DNA from: Leptasterias polaris
Taxonomy: Eukaryota > Echinodermata > Asteroidea > Forcipulatida > Asteriidae
Direction: 5' to 3'
Assembly: GCA_037783415.1 (NCBI GenBank)
Contig: JAZGTN010000028.1
Span: 825,001-889,000, forward strand
Length of the DNA: 64,000 nucleotides
Shown here: in pieces, positions 38,660-50,439 of the stretch
Position numbering within the stretch: the first letter of the stretch is position 1
Layout: every line of letters starts with the position of its first letter
Notes under the pieces: model-generated
The model's input: the letters and a program-made list of their open reading frames with translations, nothing else
What the model was told of the DNA's origin: nothing
Databases searched by the model: none
Position numbers and translations under genes: made by a program

Positions 38660-39035
38660 AATTTCTCCCTACTCAGACGGAGATTGATTTGATTGTCACC
38701 TGTTTCAAGTTTGTTGAATGTTTGACCTTTCTACCTTTTTAAATTGTATGTTTGATTGCTATTCTTGTTTTTGTTTTTAAATTCCTTAATTGTATCCATA
38801 ATTTATTCCCTTTTTAATTTATTGGCTTATTGGTTTTCTTTTTCTTGTTCTTTTTGGTGTGTTTGCTTTTGTTTTTGGATGATCGTTGTTTATGAACTTG
38901 AAGTATTAGTATATTTTTTAAAGTGTAAATTTAAAACGCAATTCAGCCTAACGGCTGCTATGTTTTTTATTGAAATAAACCAATAATAATAATAACTGCA
39001 GAGAGACTGTACGTCTGAGTAGGGAGAAATTGTTA
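38660..39035. repeat. Element bounded by a perfect 22-bp inverted repeat
   Basis: ACAATTTCTCCCTACTCAGA and CG at 38660, and the exact complement ending near 39035. The right interior ends TTTATTGAAATAAACCAATA with an AAT tail, as at the 3' end of a LINE on the + strand. No coding sequence is recognised within. Confidence 0.65.
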
Positions 39036-39619
39036 ACAATTTAACACAATCATAACCACTAGGCCCAATTCAGACAAGACGAAGACATTAAGTTAATATT
39101 GTGGTTTATTATTTGGTTTTGTTAAACCTAACTCCTGTAGCTCCTCTAACTCCTCGAACCCCCTGAGTGATTCCATTGCTCACTTATTGAGTAACAGTTT
39201 TTAAAGTCGGTACTCAGCCAATTAACTATTTTTTAATCTAAAAAATTCCAAGTTCCACATCTACACCTAGCCAAATAGCATGCCAATTGTCTTGTTACCA
39301 TCGGGGTTGCTTTTCCATGAAAAAAAAATCCACCAAGGACCAGCTCTCCCGGTTTTCGCCTAGGAATTTTGTTCAGCAATAACTTAGCCTTTGACCTTAT
39401 TACCATAATAGGTGAAATGAGCCTTTCTGTACAAACTATAAATAGAGACAAATATAGGCTAATTTCAAAGGAAATTTTGCTATAGTTCATTTTATTTAGC
39501 CACAAGGGTCTTTATATAATGGTTTGGGCGATTTAAAAGTTATTGTGTTCTCAAAACAAATGTATTACACGCTGATTTCAAACTGACACTCAAAACGTGC
39601 GCGATACTGTCACGGTGTG

Positions 39620-39775
39620 ATTTTTTGTTGATGGTGTCACTATTGTCTTGCAACTTCGATTACCAATTGAGCAAAAAATGTCAAAGATTTGGTATTTTAT
39701 GTTTACGTTGGGATACACAAAGTGATGATACTGGTCTATGACAACTACCAAAGGTGTACCTTGCCTGTAGTGCCT
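39620..39775. mobile_element. Palindromic MITE, fragment
   Basis: Right-half segments CAACTTCGATTACCAATTG, TTTACGTTGGGATACACAA and CTGGTCTATGACAACTACC followed by TTGCCT match the 15190 copy on the opposite strand. Confidence 0.6.
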
Positions 39776-40423
39776 ACAAACAATATTGACTAACGTATTG
39801 TATACACATTAGTCAATGCATGTCTACGATGTGTAGATATTATTGCTGTTGACAATAACGTCACAAATAAATTCATCCAACAATTTGTTTAAAACTTGAC
39901 CGTCGGTGCATTCAGTTTTAAACCGAATCAGGTAAAACTATCTATAAGTTGAGACTAATGTGTACACAATAATGACACTACTGACAGTTTGACGACAACA
40001 GTAACATGGTAAAACAACGGATCAAGAGTTATCTGCGCAATCTGGAGTGGTTTGTCCAATGATTGAAAACAAACTTTATTCCACGAGTATCTTTAGGCAG
40101 AATTTATCAACTTTGATGGAATTTTCAAAGCATTAGACAACTCATTCCCAAACTCCACACCCTCGCAATTCAATTTGAAGACACAGTGGGCTCAAAGGTT
40201 ATTTTGCCAATTTGTTGAAAGAACCTTGTGATAACGAATTATCATAATCAAATCTAATAATAGCTGGAGAGAATCTTAATCATCTTGGCTATTAATAAAC
40301 CAGATTCTAGGTTTGTCTCCGTTATCCAATCAGAGTTTTGGTTTGTCACCTTCGGTGCTATGACAAGGTCTTATGCCTTGCAGGTGTGTTGATTACGGTA
40401 AGGTTCTGTCCATACGTTTAATC

Positions 40424-40625
40424 TTAAAGGTTTAGGGTCATAGATTGGCAAGTACAACAATTAATGACCATATAAACAACTGACTTGATGAGAAGCACTG
40501 CAGCTGTTGATATTGTAAACTATTTTGAAAAAGGATTCCCTTCGAAGGTTTGGATAATTTTTTACCCAATAAAAATTTGAATCTGACAAACCATTCATGC
40601 ATGAAGTGTTTCTCAGATTTCTGAG
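40424..40625. mobile_element. Palindromic MITE, diverged partial copy
   Basis: Begins TTAAAGGTTTAGGG, contains the family segments GAGAAGCACTGCAGCTGTTG, TTGTAAACTATTTTGAAAAA and TTGAATCTGACA. Its centre is TTCATGCATGAA, followed by GTTTCTCAGATT. The second half is not recognisable. Confidence 0.6.
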
Positions 40626-41009
40626 GGTTGTTGTCCGTTTGCGAATGCTGCGCTCAGAGTTGCAGTTGGTAACCGCTGTCATCTCGCATTAACGTAGATT
40701 TATTCGACTTTTAGTATGTTATTCTAGGCACATTACTGGACCTATCCTGAAAAACAGCTTGTTATAACCTATATCCAGGATATCATATAGCTAATGCTCT
40801 TGGCCTATACTCTATGTCCAGGCACTCAATGCATGACGTCACAACGGCGAAAATTTGTTGTAACGGCGTCGAGAGCCCAAATTCAAAGAGCTAAGCACAA
40901 CAAAATGATTATTACCATAATGAGGTTACCAGTCAAAATACCATGTATCTGTGGCTGGTGTCCTGCTTGTTTCTGCTTATCAGAAAGGTGTTCAGTTGTA
41001 AGAACTTAA

Positions 41010-43420
41010 AAGCAGCTGTATGAAATTTGGCCAAGATAATGACAGACTAAAACGCACATATATATATTTCTTGGTAAATCATTGCATTTTTATTAAAACA
41101 CTCGGGCTTGAGTTTGCGTAAGCAACAACGACTTTGACTTATTGCATGAAGTATCACGTCGGAGTTAGAGATTAGTAGCATATTTATTTTATTCTTAATC
41201 TCTTTGACGATTTGGGACTTGGGCATTGTTGGAAAAGTCTACATCGTGCACGGAGTTGACAAAATTATCAAGAACAAACTGACTCTTTAAAGCTTAACTA
41301 TTAACTTATTCATGTTAACAACTTATAAATGAATATTCAGTGTGCTAATTAAGTGTTGAATTGTTTCTATTCTCAAAAATTAAAGATATCAGTGCTAACA
41401 TTACTGTGTGGAAAGATTAAATGCTTTTTGTTTTGTCATTCTGGGTTTTACCGAAAGTTCATTGCCCTCCGTTCAAGAAAAAAACTATTTTTACCAAGTA
41501 ATAATATAAAAATGTATTTCTAAAAGATATGACTAAAGTGGCTTTCTCCAAAATATTCTCTTAAATTTCCATGGATTAATGATTCATTCATATTGGATGT
41601 TCATTAAAACCCGAAGTTCTAAATAACGTAACCCTGATCATAATTATCACAAGACGCTCAGTGTATCTTTTCACAATCACAGTCTGGGAATTCGTATTAC
41701 ACCCGGGATAAGGGTGAACCAACCACCAAGTGCATTCAACTATCTGTCATGTGTTTCAGGAAGGTAGAAGATGGATGACCCCCAAAAACTAAATATTTTG
41801 AAAACCATTCATGGGCGGAGTGATAACACATTTAGCAAGAACCCTTCTTTAAATGCCAGTTAGGGTTTCACAGCTGAAAGTTTTAACTTCAACAGCGTCT
41901 GATTGAACTATTAGTTCGAAGACCGATCTTAAGATTTAGTGTGTGTTTTAGGGGCGAGTCTTTTACGTGCTAAGCAAAGTGTGATGCTCCAATACAACAT
42001 CACTATGGAAACTGTTCTGCGAAGTCAAATCCATATGCAGTCCTGCCAGTAGTGGGTTCTCTTGTGCCAGGAATAAGCCTGGTTTTTAAACAGCACACGA
42101 GGCTCGCTTTCATTCTACTAAACATGATTATGTATTAATACACGATCATTTTAAATTGTTCGTCAGTCATATTGTCATAATGTATTTACACATCAACATC
42201 AGAAATGGTCACGTGAAGCGGGTGAAACCAATAGGAAAATAATTGATTTTTTCCTAGATTAATATTTAACATAATAGTTGATTCTTTTAAGCTGCTAAAA
42301 ATGGACAATAGACCCCTAAACTTAATTGTCATTTTGAGATGTTAGAAATTAAAATGTAAGTTACAAGCACGATTTGTGTCCACTTGAATAGGTGCTCTAA
42401 GGTCTAACTTAAAGTTCCGATACACTCATTTTTCAATAGATAAAGAAATCTGAAAGAAATGTCTTAGCTCTAACCTCATTGTAAAATAGTGTAAATTATA
42501 TTAACTGTTTTTAATACCCTTCCATTGTGATTAAAAACGCCCAATGACGTCACAGATATAATTAATGTTTACATGGTGAACTGTTGTTTCATGCCTGAAC
42601 TGTCATGATATTCGGTCAATTTGACCATCTGACTTTGAAAAAGATCAATAATAAAATTACTCCGTTGAATGTACAGCCCCTTTTATTATTGACTTCCAAT
42701 GACGTCATGTTTCAAATTTGGATCTAAAAGAGTGTCAACCAAAATGACAATTTAAACCATTTTAAAATGAGGTTAGAGACCCTTTTCCCACTTTGTTTAC
42801 GGATTTTGTCTAAATGAAAATTGAGTAAATAACAAAACTAATTAATTTTGAGTTCAGAGCACCTCTTTACGAAATGTTAGCAAACCTTGGACACAGTTTG
42901 TACCTGTTTACTTCATTGATAAAATCTACAAACATTTTTTCAGTAGAAGTAATGTTTTATGCCTCTTTTTGTACATATTTATATACTTATTTACTGATAC
43001 TTAGATGTTAATTTAACTTTATTTTTGTATTATTATTTTTTACAAAAGTGAAACTACTCCACGCCGTTCGAACTAAGACTTTTCCAAAGTATTAGTTGTC
43101 AAGAAGTTTTTCTTGCTTGTGTATATCTTACATTCTGAAAACAGAACTTAATTGTATGGGGAAAAAACTGTTTTGCCGTAAAATTAAGTGCGTGGTATCT
43201 CCATTTGTATCAGATGTTCAATTTAGGTTTGTGCTGTTTAGCAACGTGGCCATTAAGCACCGTTAACAATTTCAATATAAATTAATTTTTTACGTAAAAG
43301 ATTCCCACTACAGTTTATTATCTTCATGTCATGTTTTAAACCATTGACATATTTGTAGAAACAACCTTTCTTCTTGCCCACCCAACCTTATCAACCATTA
43401 ACAGTTGACTTCTAAACCTT
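41010..43420. other. Non-coding stretch, nothing recognised
   Basis: AT-rich with stops in all frames and no repeat family recognised from elsewhere in the window. Confidence 0.5.
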
Positions 43421-43899
43421 GCATTGGCCGCCACCGCTGAGGTCAAACGTTCATGCTGCGCAAAATACTCAGCCAATGACATACCCGGAACATCCGACGT
43501 CATACTTCAAGGGCCTGGCAGGATCCTGCCAGATGTACCTTTGACCATGCATCCATTCACACGGACGGATATTCGTAATCTTTACTCTCGTGTGCACATA
43601 ATACATTGTCAGTAAAACAACATTACATACAAACATTATGCACATGCAGCAGCAGGCGATCAATAGCAGGCTACAGTTAACTGATGGAGCTGAAAAACTA
43701 CGTCACTTCGGAGCAGACCAATCATAACACATAAATTAAAAGCTTACGTCACTGCAAGTTTATCCAATGAAATCATTGGGACTGTAATACCAGTGCCTGG
43801 TCTAGTCTACAAATGATAGTACTTCATTGACTTCAGTGATGGCACTAAGCTTGTGACGTCATATGCAAGAGGTCTATTGAACCGATTGTCTTTAAATCT

Positions 43900-44397
43900 A
43901 AACGTAGTACCAAATCTTGAACCTAATGACTTGAAACTCAATGAAGCCCTGAGCCTGTTCTTAATTTTAGCCCGATACCTAAATGTATCCTGGCTCTAAA
44001 CGTAGTCCCAAATCTTGAACCTAATAGCTTGAAACTCATTTAAGTCCCGAGCCGGTGCCTTATTGTATAGCCCGATACCCTGAATGTATCCCGGCTCTTA
44101 ACGTAGTCCCAAATCTTGAACGTAATAACTTGAAACTCATTTAAGTCCCGAGCCAGTACCTTATTGTATAGCCCGATACCCTGAATGTATCCCGGCTCTT
44201 AACGTAGTCCCAAATCTTGAACCTAACAGCTTGAAACTCATTTAAGTCCCGAGCCAGTACCTTATTGTATAGCCCGATACCCTGAATGTATCCCGGCTCT
44301 TAACGTAGTCCCAAATCTTGAACCTAACAGCTTGAAACTCATTTAAGTCCCGAGCCAGTACCTTATTGTATAGCCCGATGCCCTGAATGTATCCCGG
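43900..44397. repeat. 101-bp tandem repeat x5
   Basis: Units start AACGTAGTCCCAAATCTTGA at 43900, 43999, 44100, 44201 and 44302. The first is most diverged and the last three nearly identical, with TGAATGTATCCCGGCTCTTA at the junctions. Located less than 100 bp upstream of the TA-flanked transposon. Confidence 0.95.
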
Positions 44398-44483
44398 GAT
44401 TGTATAAGTAAATAAGTAAGGCTACCAGAAATGGGGCTGTGTAAAAAAATAAATACATTTTAAATTAGCTTTAACATTTAATA

Positions 44484-45598
44484 TAGGTTTTCTCGGTCAA
44501 TTTCGGCAAATGAGCAGCCAATTTAACAACTGAATCATTCTATTTCGCGCGAAATCGAATGCTACTGAAAAGGGTCATTCGATTTCGTTTTATGACTAGT
44601 CAAATGTACTGTTGCGTCATTCGATTTAACAAAATAATCATTCAATTTAACAATTCATCAAAGCAGCATTCAAATTCGCAGGAGCTTTTTGAGGCGTGTG
44701 TTTAGTCATTCAAATTCATTTTTGGGCAGTCATTTCTGTAATTTGTACAATCTAAAAAACGCTCTGTTAAACTTTTGTTTCATTTCGAATGTTAAAAGCA
44801 TAAACACGGTTCACTTATTGGCACTTGAGTTACTCTGCCGATGTACCTCGAAGACGAGCTTTCGCTACAGTTTTAGACGCATTTTTCTAGAAATGGCAGC
44901 TCGTGGTCGCTACGCAAGAGTGTCCCAGGTAGATCGAGAAAGTTTGATTGAGGCCTTCGAGAGAAACGAGCAAGACTACCTTGAGCTTGCGGTCAATTTG
45001 AAGTCAACAGGTCCACAGCAATCATAAACCAGGGAAAACATAAAGAAACACCCCATTCAAAAACATACAAAATTAGGTCTTTATCAGTTAACCAATAAAG
45101 ATCCCCCACCCAACAAAATCAAAAAAAATAAAATAAAAGAAGAAAACAAAGAAGAAAAAAAACTAATGGGCCCATGTAAAATCTACTGGAAACATAAATA
45201 AAGAAAACAAAAAAGTTTGCCTGAATTAAATTGAAGATACAAAACAGATCCCTTGTATACAGTTTTATCTGTTTAGTCGCATTTCGTTATCGTACTTATT
45301 TGAGTTCTCATTTAGCGAAATTGATTGCCTCTTTACGAAATTGAAAAAAATAAATCAGTAAAAATCTCCAGTCGAACCAGCTTTGCTAAATTGAATGATG
45401 ATTGTGCGTCACGAAAAAGAATGACGATATGCTAAATTGAACACAGTGCTAAAGGAATTTGAATGCCTCAAAACGAAATTGAATGACCGAATTCTGAATT
45501 TGAAACGCAGTAAAAACTGGAGAGGCAAAATAGCTTTAATTCGAACGCACGAAAATTAAATCGGCTGCTCATTTGCCGAATTTGACCGAGAAAACCTA
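44484..45598. mobile_element. TA-flanked inverted-repeat DNA transposon, internally deleted
   Basis: 41-bp terminal inverted repeats with two mismatches (left starts TAGGTTTTCTCGGTCAA, right is its complement), flanked on both sides by TA. The left interior has repeated TCATTCRATTT motifs (near 44531, 44577, 44617, 44639, 44706) and the right interior has the complement (near 45389, 45458, 45476). TA duplication suggests a Tc1/mariner-type mechanism. It contains a short transposase-like N-terminus at 44893. Confidence 0.85.
44893..45027 (+). pseudogene. Truncated transposase N-terminus inside the TA-flanked element
   Basis: 44 codons starting MAARGRYARVSQVDRESLIE and continuing AFERNEQDYLELAVNL, ending TAA. 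The start matches the helix-turn-helix N-terminus I recall from IS630/mariner-like transposases (RGRY, then a helix with ERNEQDYLELA). The catalytic DDE domain is absent, so this is a deletion relic. The open frame extends upstream to 44689, but that part is within the subterminal repeats and is unlikely to be translated. Confidence 0.5.
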
Positions 45599-47010
45599 TA
45601 ATTACATCATAAACACTATAATATTGACCAAGTTGCAAGACGGGCATAACTAGAGTAATAATCAACAAAATTAATCCGTTCATAATTCAAGACGTGATTG
45701 TTTAAAAGTTCATCAATGAATTCTCTGCGGTGCTCTAATTTAATGAGCGACATGGATAAATATACACTCTGAATAAAACATGCTGTTATACCTCAATGTG
45801 AAATATACTGAATTTAAGATCTCGTAATGATGCCCAATAATTATTATCCACTGTAGTGGGGAAATTCCACATAAGAGCATTGCTTATAAATTCAATAACT
45901 TGAATTTTATCGTACCTGAGAAATGATAGAGTTCCATGGGAATAAGTCCAGTAGCAACAGCTACTGTTGCGATAATGTCAGGCCCAAGTTTGGACAACTG
46001 GAATAAATAAATTATGAAAGATGCCAATAAATACACAAATACGTAAACAACATGGACATGATCGAAAATACTAATTTCTGTTCGACCACGGCGAACCTCT
46101 AATTAGAAACTCTTCCTTAGAGTCGTAATTATAATAAACTTCACTGAGAATTAATCGTGTTTAGCGATAGAGAACATCCAGAATCGAAATACCTTAAAAT
46201 ACATTCAGCAAATCTTTACCACGATAATGCAATAGGTCCAACTCGCTAAACATGTACTAGATATCGAAATTCGGGTTTAACATTATCGAAATTATATACA
46301 TGCGAATATCACAATTTACAGCAAAAGTTACGTTCTACGGAACTCACCGAGATATTCTTCTGTACATGGTAAGTGTGTGTGGATGGTAAGTGTGTATCGC
46401 CAACAATCATAATAATGGAAGGAAATTAATGTGGCTGAACTAAGGAAACGAAGGAAAACGAAGGAAAACGAAGGAAAACCAAGAATTAACAGCGCTCTAA
46501 AGTGAGACTTCTCCCCGGTGGCAAGTGCAGGAATGACTTTTTTTGCAAAACTCGCTGTAACGCTTGCATGAGTAAATGGAATTTTAATTATTTGTCAAGT
46601 CTCTATTCACAATTAAAGGAATGCCCGGGGCGGGGCACTGGACATTTCGCATTCCAATTGATATTGTCTCTATTATTTAAGTAAGTAATCAAATGAATTT
46701 GCAGAATGTAAAGTCGGTTGGTTACAGTAGAAATGAAACCGAAGGGCACATAACCGGTCAGACTGCTTATTATTTATACGATTTTACAATTTGACTCTCA
46801 AGACAGACATAATTATAGTTAGGTCTCACCCATAGAAGACATGAAAGAAACTATCTGCCAATAAATTAAGGACTCATTTTTGTCCGAATTACTTATGTGT
46901 CTATTTTTTCATATTATCATTATACTTAATATTGGTATTAGTAGTAGTGGTAGTAGTATTTATTAATTTTATTTTTTAAATGGAAACAATTCATTTCATT
47001 TCTGTTATAG

Positions 47011-47086
47011 AAAAAGAGTCCCCTGGAAACACCTAAAATACAAGCCACTACTTTGAAATATTCCAGTTTGGTTCGAGCAAAAGCAG
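47011..47086 (+). CDS. Candidate internal exon, unknown or receptor tail
   Basis: A strong pyrimidine-rich acceptor (ttcatttcatttctgttatag) precedes 25 open codons (KKSPLETPKIQATTLKYSSL onward) and one extra base, then AAGCAG and GTTATA. The acceptor phase (0) matches the end of the receptor helix 7 exon. The sequence is basic and polar as in a cytoplasmic tail. No family is recognised, and the donor is weak. Confidence 0.22.
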
Positions 47087-47972
47087 GTTATAACAATCAA
47101 AATACTATAAATGGCCGTTATCTGTAGAAGTAGGCCTACTCGTTAAATAGGGTATCCAATTAGGTCAAGTTAATTGTTTATGCACTCATTGGATAGAGTC
47201 GTTGGGAAAGTTGAACCTTGTGGTTTATTATTTGAAAGTAGAACAAATTACAAGTCTCAAACACCACGTTAAAGTGGTGTGAAAATGTCACTTTGTTTCA
47301 TACGCTTTCAGAGTGAAATTTGAAGCATGACGTCATTTGATATCAACAACAAATGGGTCTGTACATTCCAAAGAGGAATTATTGCATCAGTCAAAAGGTC
47401 GAATTCAATTACTTTTTTTGGTTGAATGTCATCGAAATTCAGGAAAGAACTGATAAACAAAACCTTTACAAAAATGTGCACACCCATACTATTTAAAATG
47501 TGACGTCATTGGATGTTAAATATGTTGAAGAAAAACTTGTACAGGAAGGTTAGCAAATACAATGACACATTGCACCATTTTAACGTGAGGTTGACACTGA
47601 ATATGTTCCCACTTTCACTCTTAGGCTATCTATTGGAACTGAATTTGACCTTTGTGACACTCTTTAACTTTACGCTGTGTGCCATATGAATGCAACCCAA
47701 ACCGAGGCTGAAAGTATGTATAGTTTGTTTCCTCTATAAAAAAATAGGCTGGTAGGTTGGCAATTGCAACTAGACTTTTCTGCTTGTGGATACAGAGTAT
47801 AAAAGACCAAAGTGACACCAGCCTGAAGTTACTGTACATATTCTTTAATTGACGTTGTGGCTGTTTCGATTGCTTCGTTGGATTTAGGATCGAGTACATC
47901 CGTCTACTATCAGTCTCTTACCATCATTAGCTTCTAGTCACGAATAATGACTCTCTCTTTACCGAGAATGGA

Positions 47973-48010
47973 CCATTGTTTCTTCCAGCCTCGGATGGAA
48001 GAAACAATGG
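47973..48010. repeat. Perfect 15-bp hairpin
   Basis: CCATTGTTTCTTCCA and its exact complement are separated by 8 bases. It lies directly against the CRE-type element at 48017. Confidence 0.8.
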
Positions 48011-48016
48011 AGGGAA

Positions 48017-48158
48017 TACCTTATGCACATGACGTCATTTGAGTAGGGCGCCCTCTGATGGAGGTCTATGGGAGGTTGGTCATTAGCCCATCTAGAGGTC
48101 ATCAGTTGACCTCTTACATGGCGGCGTGATGACCACATGTCAATGCATAAAGGTCTGT
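48017..48158. mobile_element. MITE-like element with CRE-type terminus, second copy
   Basis: Shares CCTTATGCACATGACGTCA and TGAGTAGGGCGCCCTC with the 10631 copy, and ACATGGCGGCGTGATG then CAATGCATAAAGGTCTGT on the right. The right CRE is mutated here. Further TGACGTCA sites follow at 48176-48198. Confidence 0.65.
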
Positions 48159-48678
48159 TGGAATAAGGTCGTGATGACGTCATGACGACGGGATGACGTC
48201 AATGCAAAATGTCTTAAAAAACATGGCTTGAAGAAGTTCCATCGTCAAGTCTTCAAGAAACACATCTGTGTAAATGTCAACGAATTCTGTGCTCACGTTT
48301 ACGAAACATAATTTTTTTATGATTACATTGTTATATCTTAAATAAATAAATGCTATTCAATCAATGCATTAATGATCGTTTGTGTATATAAGAGCAAATG
48401 ACCATTGCGTCATACTAATAAAACTTTACATGTGGTGGTCATCTGATGTGCCAAGACTAAGCTATTCTTCATTTCGTAACCCTACCTCGTCCAGATGAGG
48501 ATACACTCTACAACTTCCGGGTGAGAATTGACTTGGATCTTGGTCCCCTGGGGTCTGACCAGTTTGTATTTGTACATGTGCTGAGTCCGAGTTTGCTAAA
48601 TAGATGCCGAAGTGACCGGCATTCGTAATCGGATATACAGTCACAAGCAACTGGGCCTCGTGCATCTGCTTAGCCAAC

Positions 48679-48812
48679 AATGGCAGTGCTTACTCGATCA
48701 CAGTGCCTAACAGCTCTGTGATAATGGCAGTGCTTACTCGATCCCAGTGCCTAACAGCTCTGTGATAATGGCAGTGCTTACTCGATCCCAGTGCCTAACA
48801 GCTCTGTGATAA
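48679..48812. repeat. 44-bp tandem repeat x3
   Basis: Units starting AATGGCAGTGCTTACTCGAT at 48679, 48723 and 48767. It ends about 20 bp before the candidate exon at 48833. Confidence 0.95.
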
Positions 48813-48832
48813 TGATAAAGAACGGAGATTAG

Positions 48833-48901
48833 GTTTTTATAAACGGACTTCAAGCTACATGCCTCCAACATGGAGAAACGTTGTCACCCCCAAGTCAGCA
48901 G
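48833..48901 (+). CDS. Candidate internal exon, unknown or receptor tail
   Basis: An open frame containing RTSSYMPPTWRNVVTPKSA ends at a good donor, GCAG before GTGCGT, in phase 1. That matches the phase of the candidate terminal exon at 49774. The start is uncertain: the nearest AG acceptor (gattag) lacks a pyrimidine tract because it lies just after a 44-bp tandem repeat, and the exon could begin nearer the AAG at about 48853. No homologue recognised. Confidence 0.25.
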
Positions 48902-49321
48902 GTGCGTTTGGGTTCTATCTCACTCCCTGCCTGGTCAATCTTGATGCGAAAGGAAGAAAATGCCAAAGAAATTACTATTTTCTCGTGACACTATTCGGGA
49001 AATTTTTGCTTTCTCTTTCGCTAAATTTACGCTGAAAAACATATTTGACCTTTTCAACATCAACCTTATTAGAATTGACCGAGGAAGCCTGTATCAGTAT
49101 ATCGTCCCAGTTCCATCTACATAAAGGATGGCGTATCCCGCAGCGTGGAAACAGAAATTATATCACACCTCTATCGACCTGTTACGTTGCCCCTTGTGGC
49201 CCTACTAGAGGTGCTATTTGTACCATATTTTACCCGTTTGCGAAGCCAAAGGGACTGTGCAGACTGACAGTAACTGTTGAGACTTGTCTCTGCCGGCATT
49301 CTTCTGCCAATGTTTTGCCCG

Positions 49322-49470
49322 TAGTGCACTAGACTTGTGGACAAGTCGTTAAATGTCTGTCGCGGTGATAGCGGAACGGCTTTCTCGCAATATCCCGCGA
49401 GAGGGCTGCTCTGTGCGAGATTACTGCTCTCAAGACTGGTCACATTTACCGACTTGTGAAACCCGCTGGC
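49322..49470. repeat. Dispersed element sharing the AGACTTGT hairpin end
   Basis: Begins GTAGTGCACTAGACTTGTGG and ACAAGTCGTTAA, then GC-rich sequence with palindromic CTCGCAATATCCCGCGAGAG, and ends near ACCGACTTGTGAAACC. The first 30 bases match the flank of satellite copy B, so they probably share a terminus. Confidence 0.5.
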
Positions 49471-49773
49471 GGTTTGTGCACGGCCTATGGCCACTTCAGC
49501 CGATTTCGTACGGACGCATCTGATTGGTCAATTTCGTTATATCTATGAATATTCAAACTGTAGATGAATATTAAACATCAAATCCTGTACTGGATGGAGT
49601 TTTATGTTGCTTTGATGCTTTGATCATGCACGATCAAAACCAAACACTGAGTGGTGAGAGTGATTGTGTTCATGAATATTTTGACACAAGAAAATACGTA
49701 TTCAAATTATGGGTACAACTTCACTAAAACTTGTAAATAATTACAAAAAATCGAACGTAAGATTTTATTTCAG

Positions 49774-49940
49774 AGAGTCCGAGCAACGGAAGCGTGTTTG
49801 ACAGTGCACAGCGTGTGGGGACGTACGTAAAACACACGGGCAAATCGTGTAGCTGCATGGATGCCATGGCGCGCAGAGTTTCTCTCGGCGGGGCTCAACA
49901 CACGACGGAAACCCCCTACCCTAGCCATGCCAAGAGATAG
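49774..49940 (+). CDS. Candidate terminal exon with RRVSL motif
   Basis: Acceptor gattttatttcag is followed by two bases of a split codon and 54 residues, starting SPSNGSVFDSAQRVG and ending PYPSHAKR then TAG; AATAAA lies at 50122-50127. The segment is markedly GC-richer than its surroundings. MARRVSLGG is a basophilic-kinase (PKA-type) consensus and resembles the RRLSL site I recall in the tail of vertebrate GABA-B subunit 2. Three adjacent AGs leave the acceptor slightly ambiguous. This may be an alternative receptor C-terminus or the end of another + strand gene. The - strand open frame across it is considered a shadow. Confidence 0.38.
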
Positions 49941-50439
49941 CTGTACCTGAAGCTCATGAACATGTGGGAGGGGTAGGGAGCCAGACCACCAACTACCTTG
50001 TGATTGCGAGTTTGTTAGTCGGTAAACCTCGCTGATCGAATCCGCTGTTTTAAAATCGTTACGTTTCAATGTTCGGTGTACGTTCCTGCCCCCGATTTGG
50101 AAATTAAATAAGATTTATGTCAATAAATAGGAATACCACTCTTATATTGACGGTGCAATTAAGTTAAACAATTTGTGAGACAAAAACGAACCCCCCCCCC
50201 AAAAAAAAAAAAAAAAAAAAACCAGAGCCCCTTTAAAGGAACAGGTGAAAAATAAATTACAAATTAAAATGTGAAAAAACAAATCTCACTCTGAATTTTT
50301 TTCCATCGCTCGACACACAAAATTCCAACAAAGTCATTTCGTTTCCTCAAAATATTATTCAATCAAAATATTATAATTTTGTCACATAAAATTATATTTT
50401 TTTAAATTTGTAAACAAGGTTGTGTTTTTCTAGGTAGCA

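Noticed and set aside
44689..44892. Upstream extension of the transposase-like frame.
   Set aside because: It runs through subterminal repeat motifs and lacks family similarity; the ATG at 44893 matches the usual start.
49770..50069. 99-codon - strand open frame.
   Set aside because: Shadow of a GC-rich segment; the + strand has an acceptor, matching phase, stop and polyadenylation motif.
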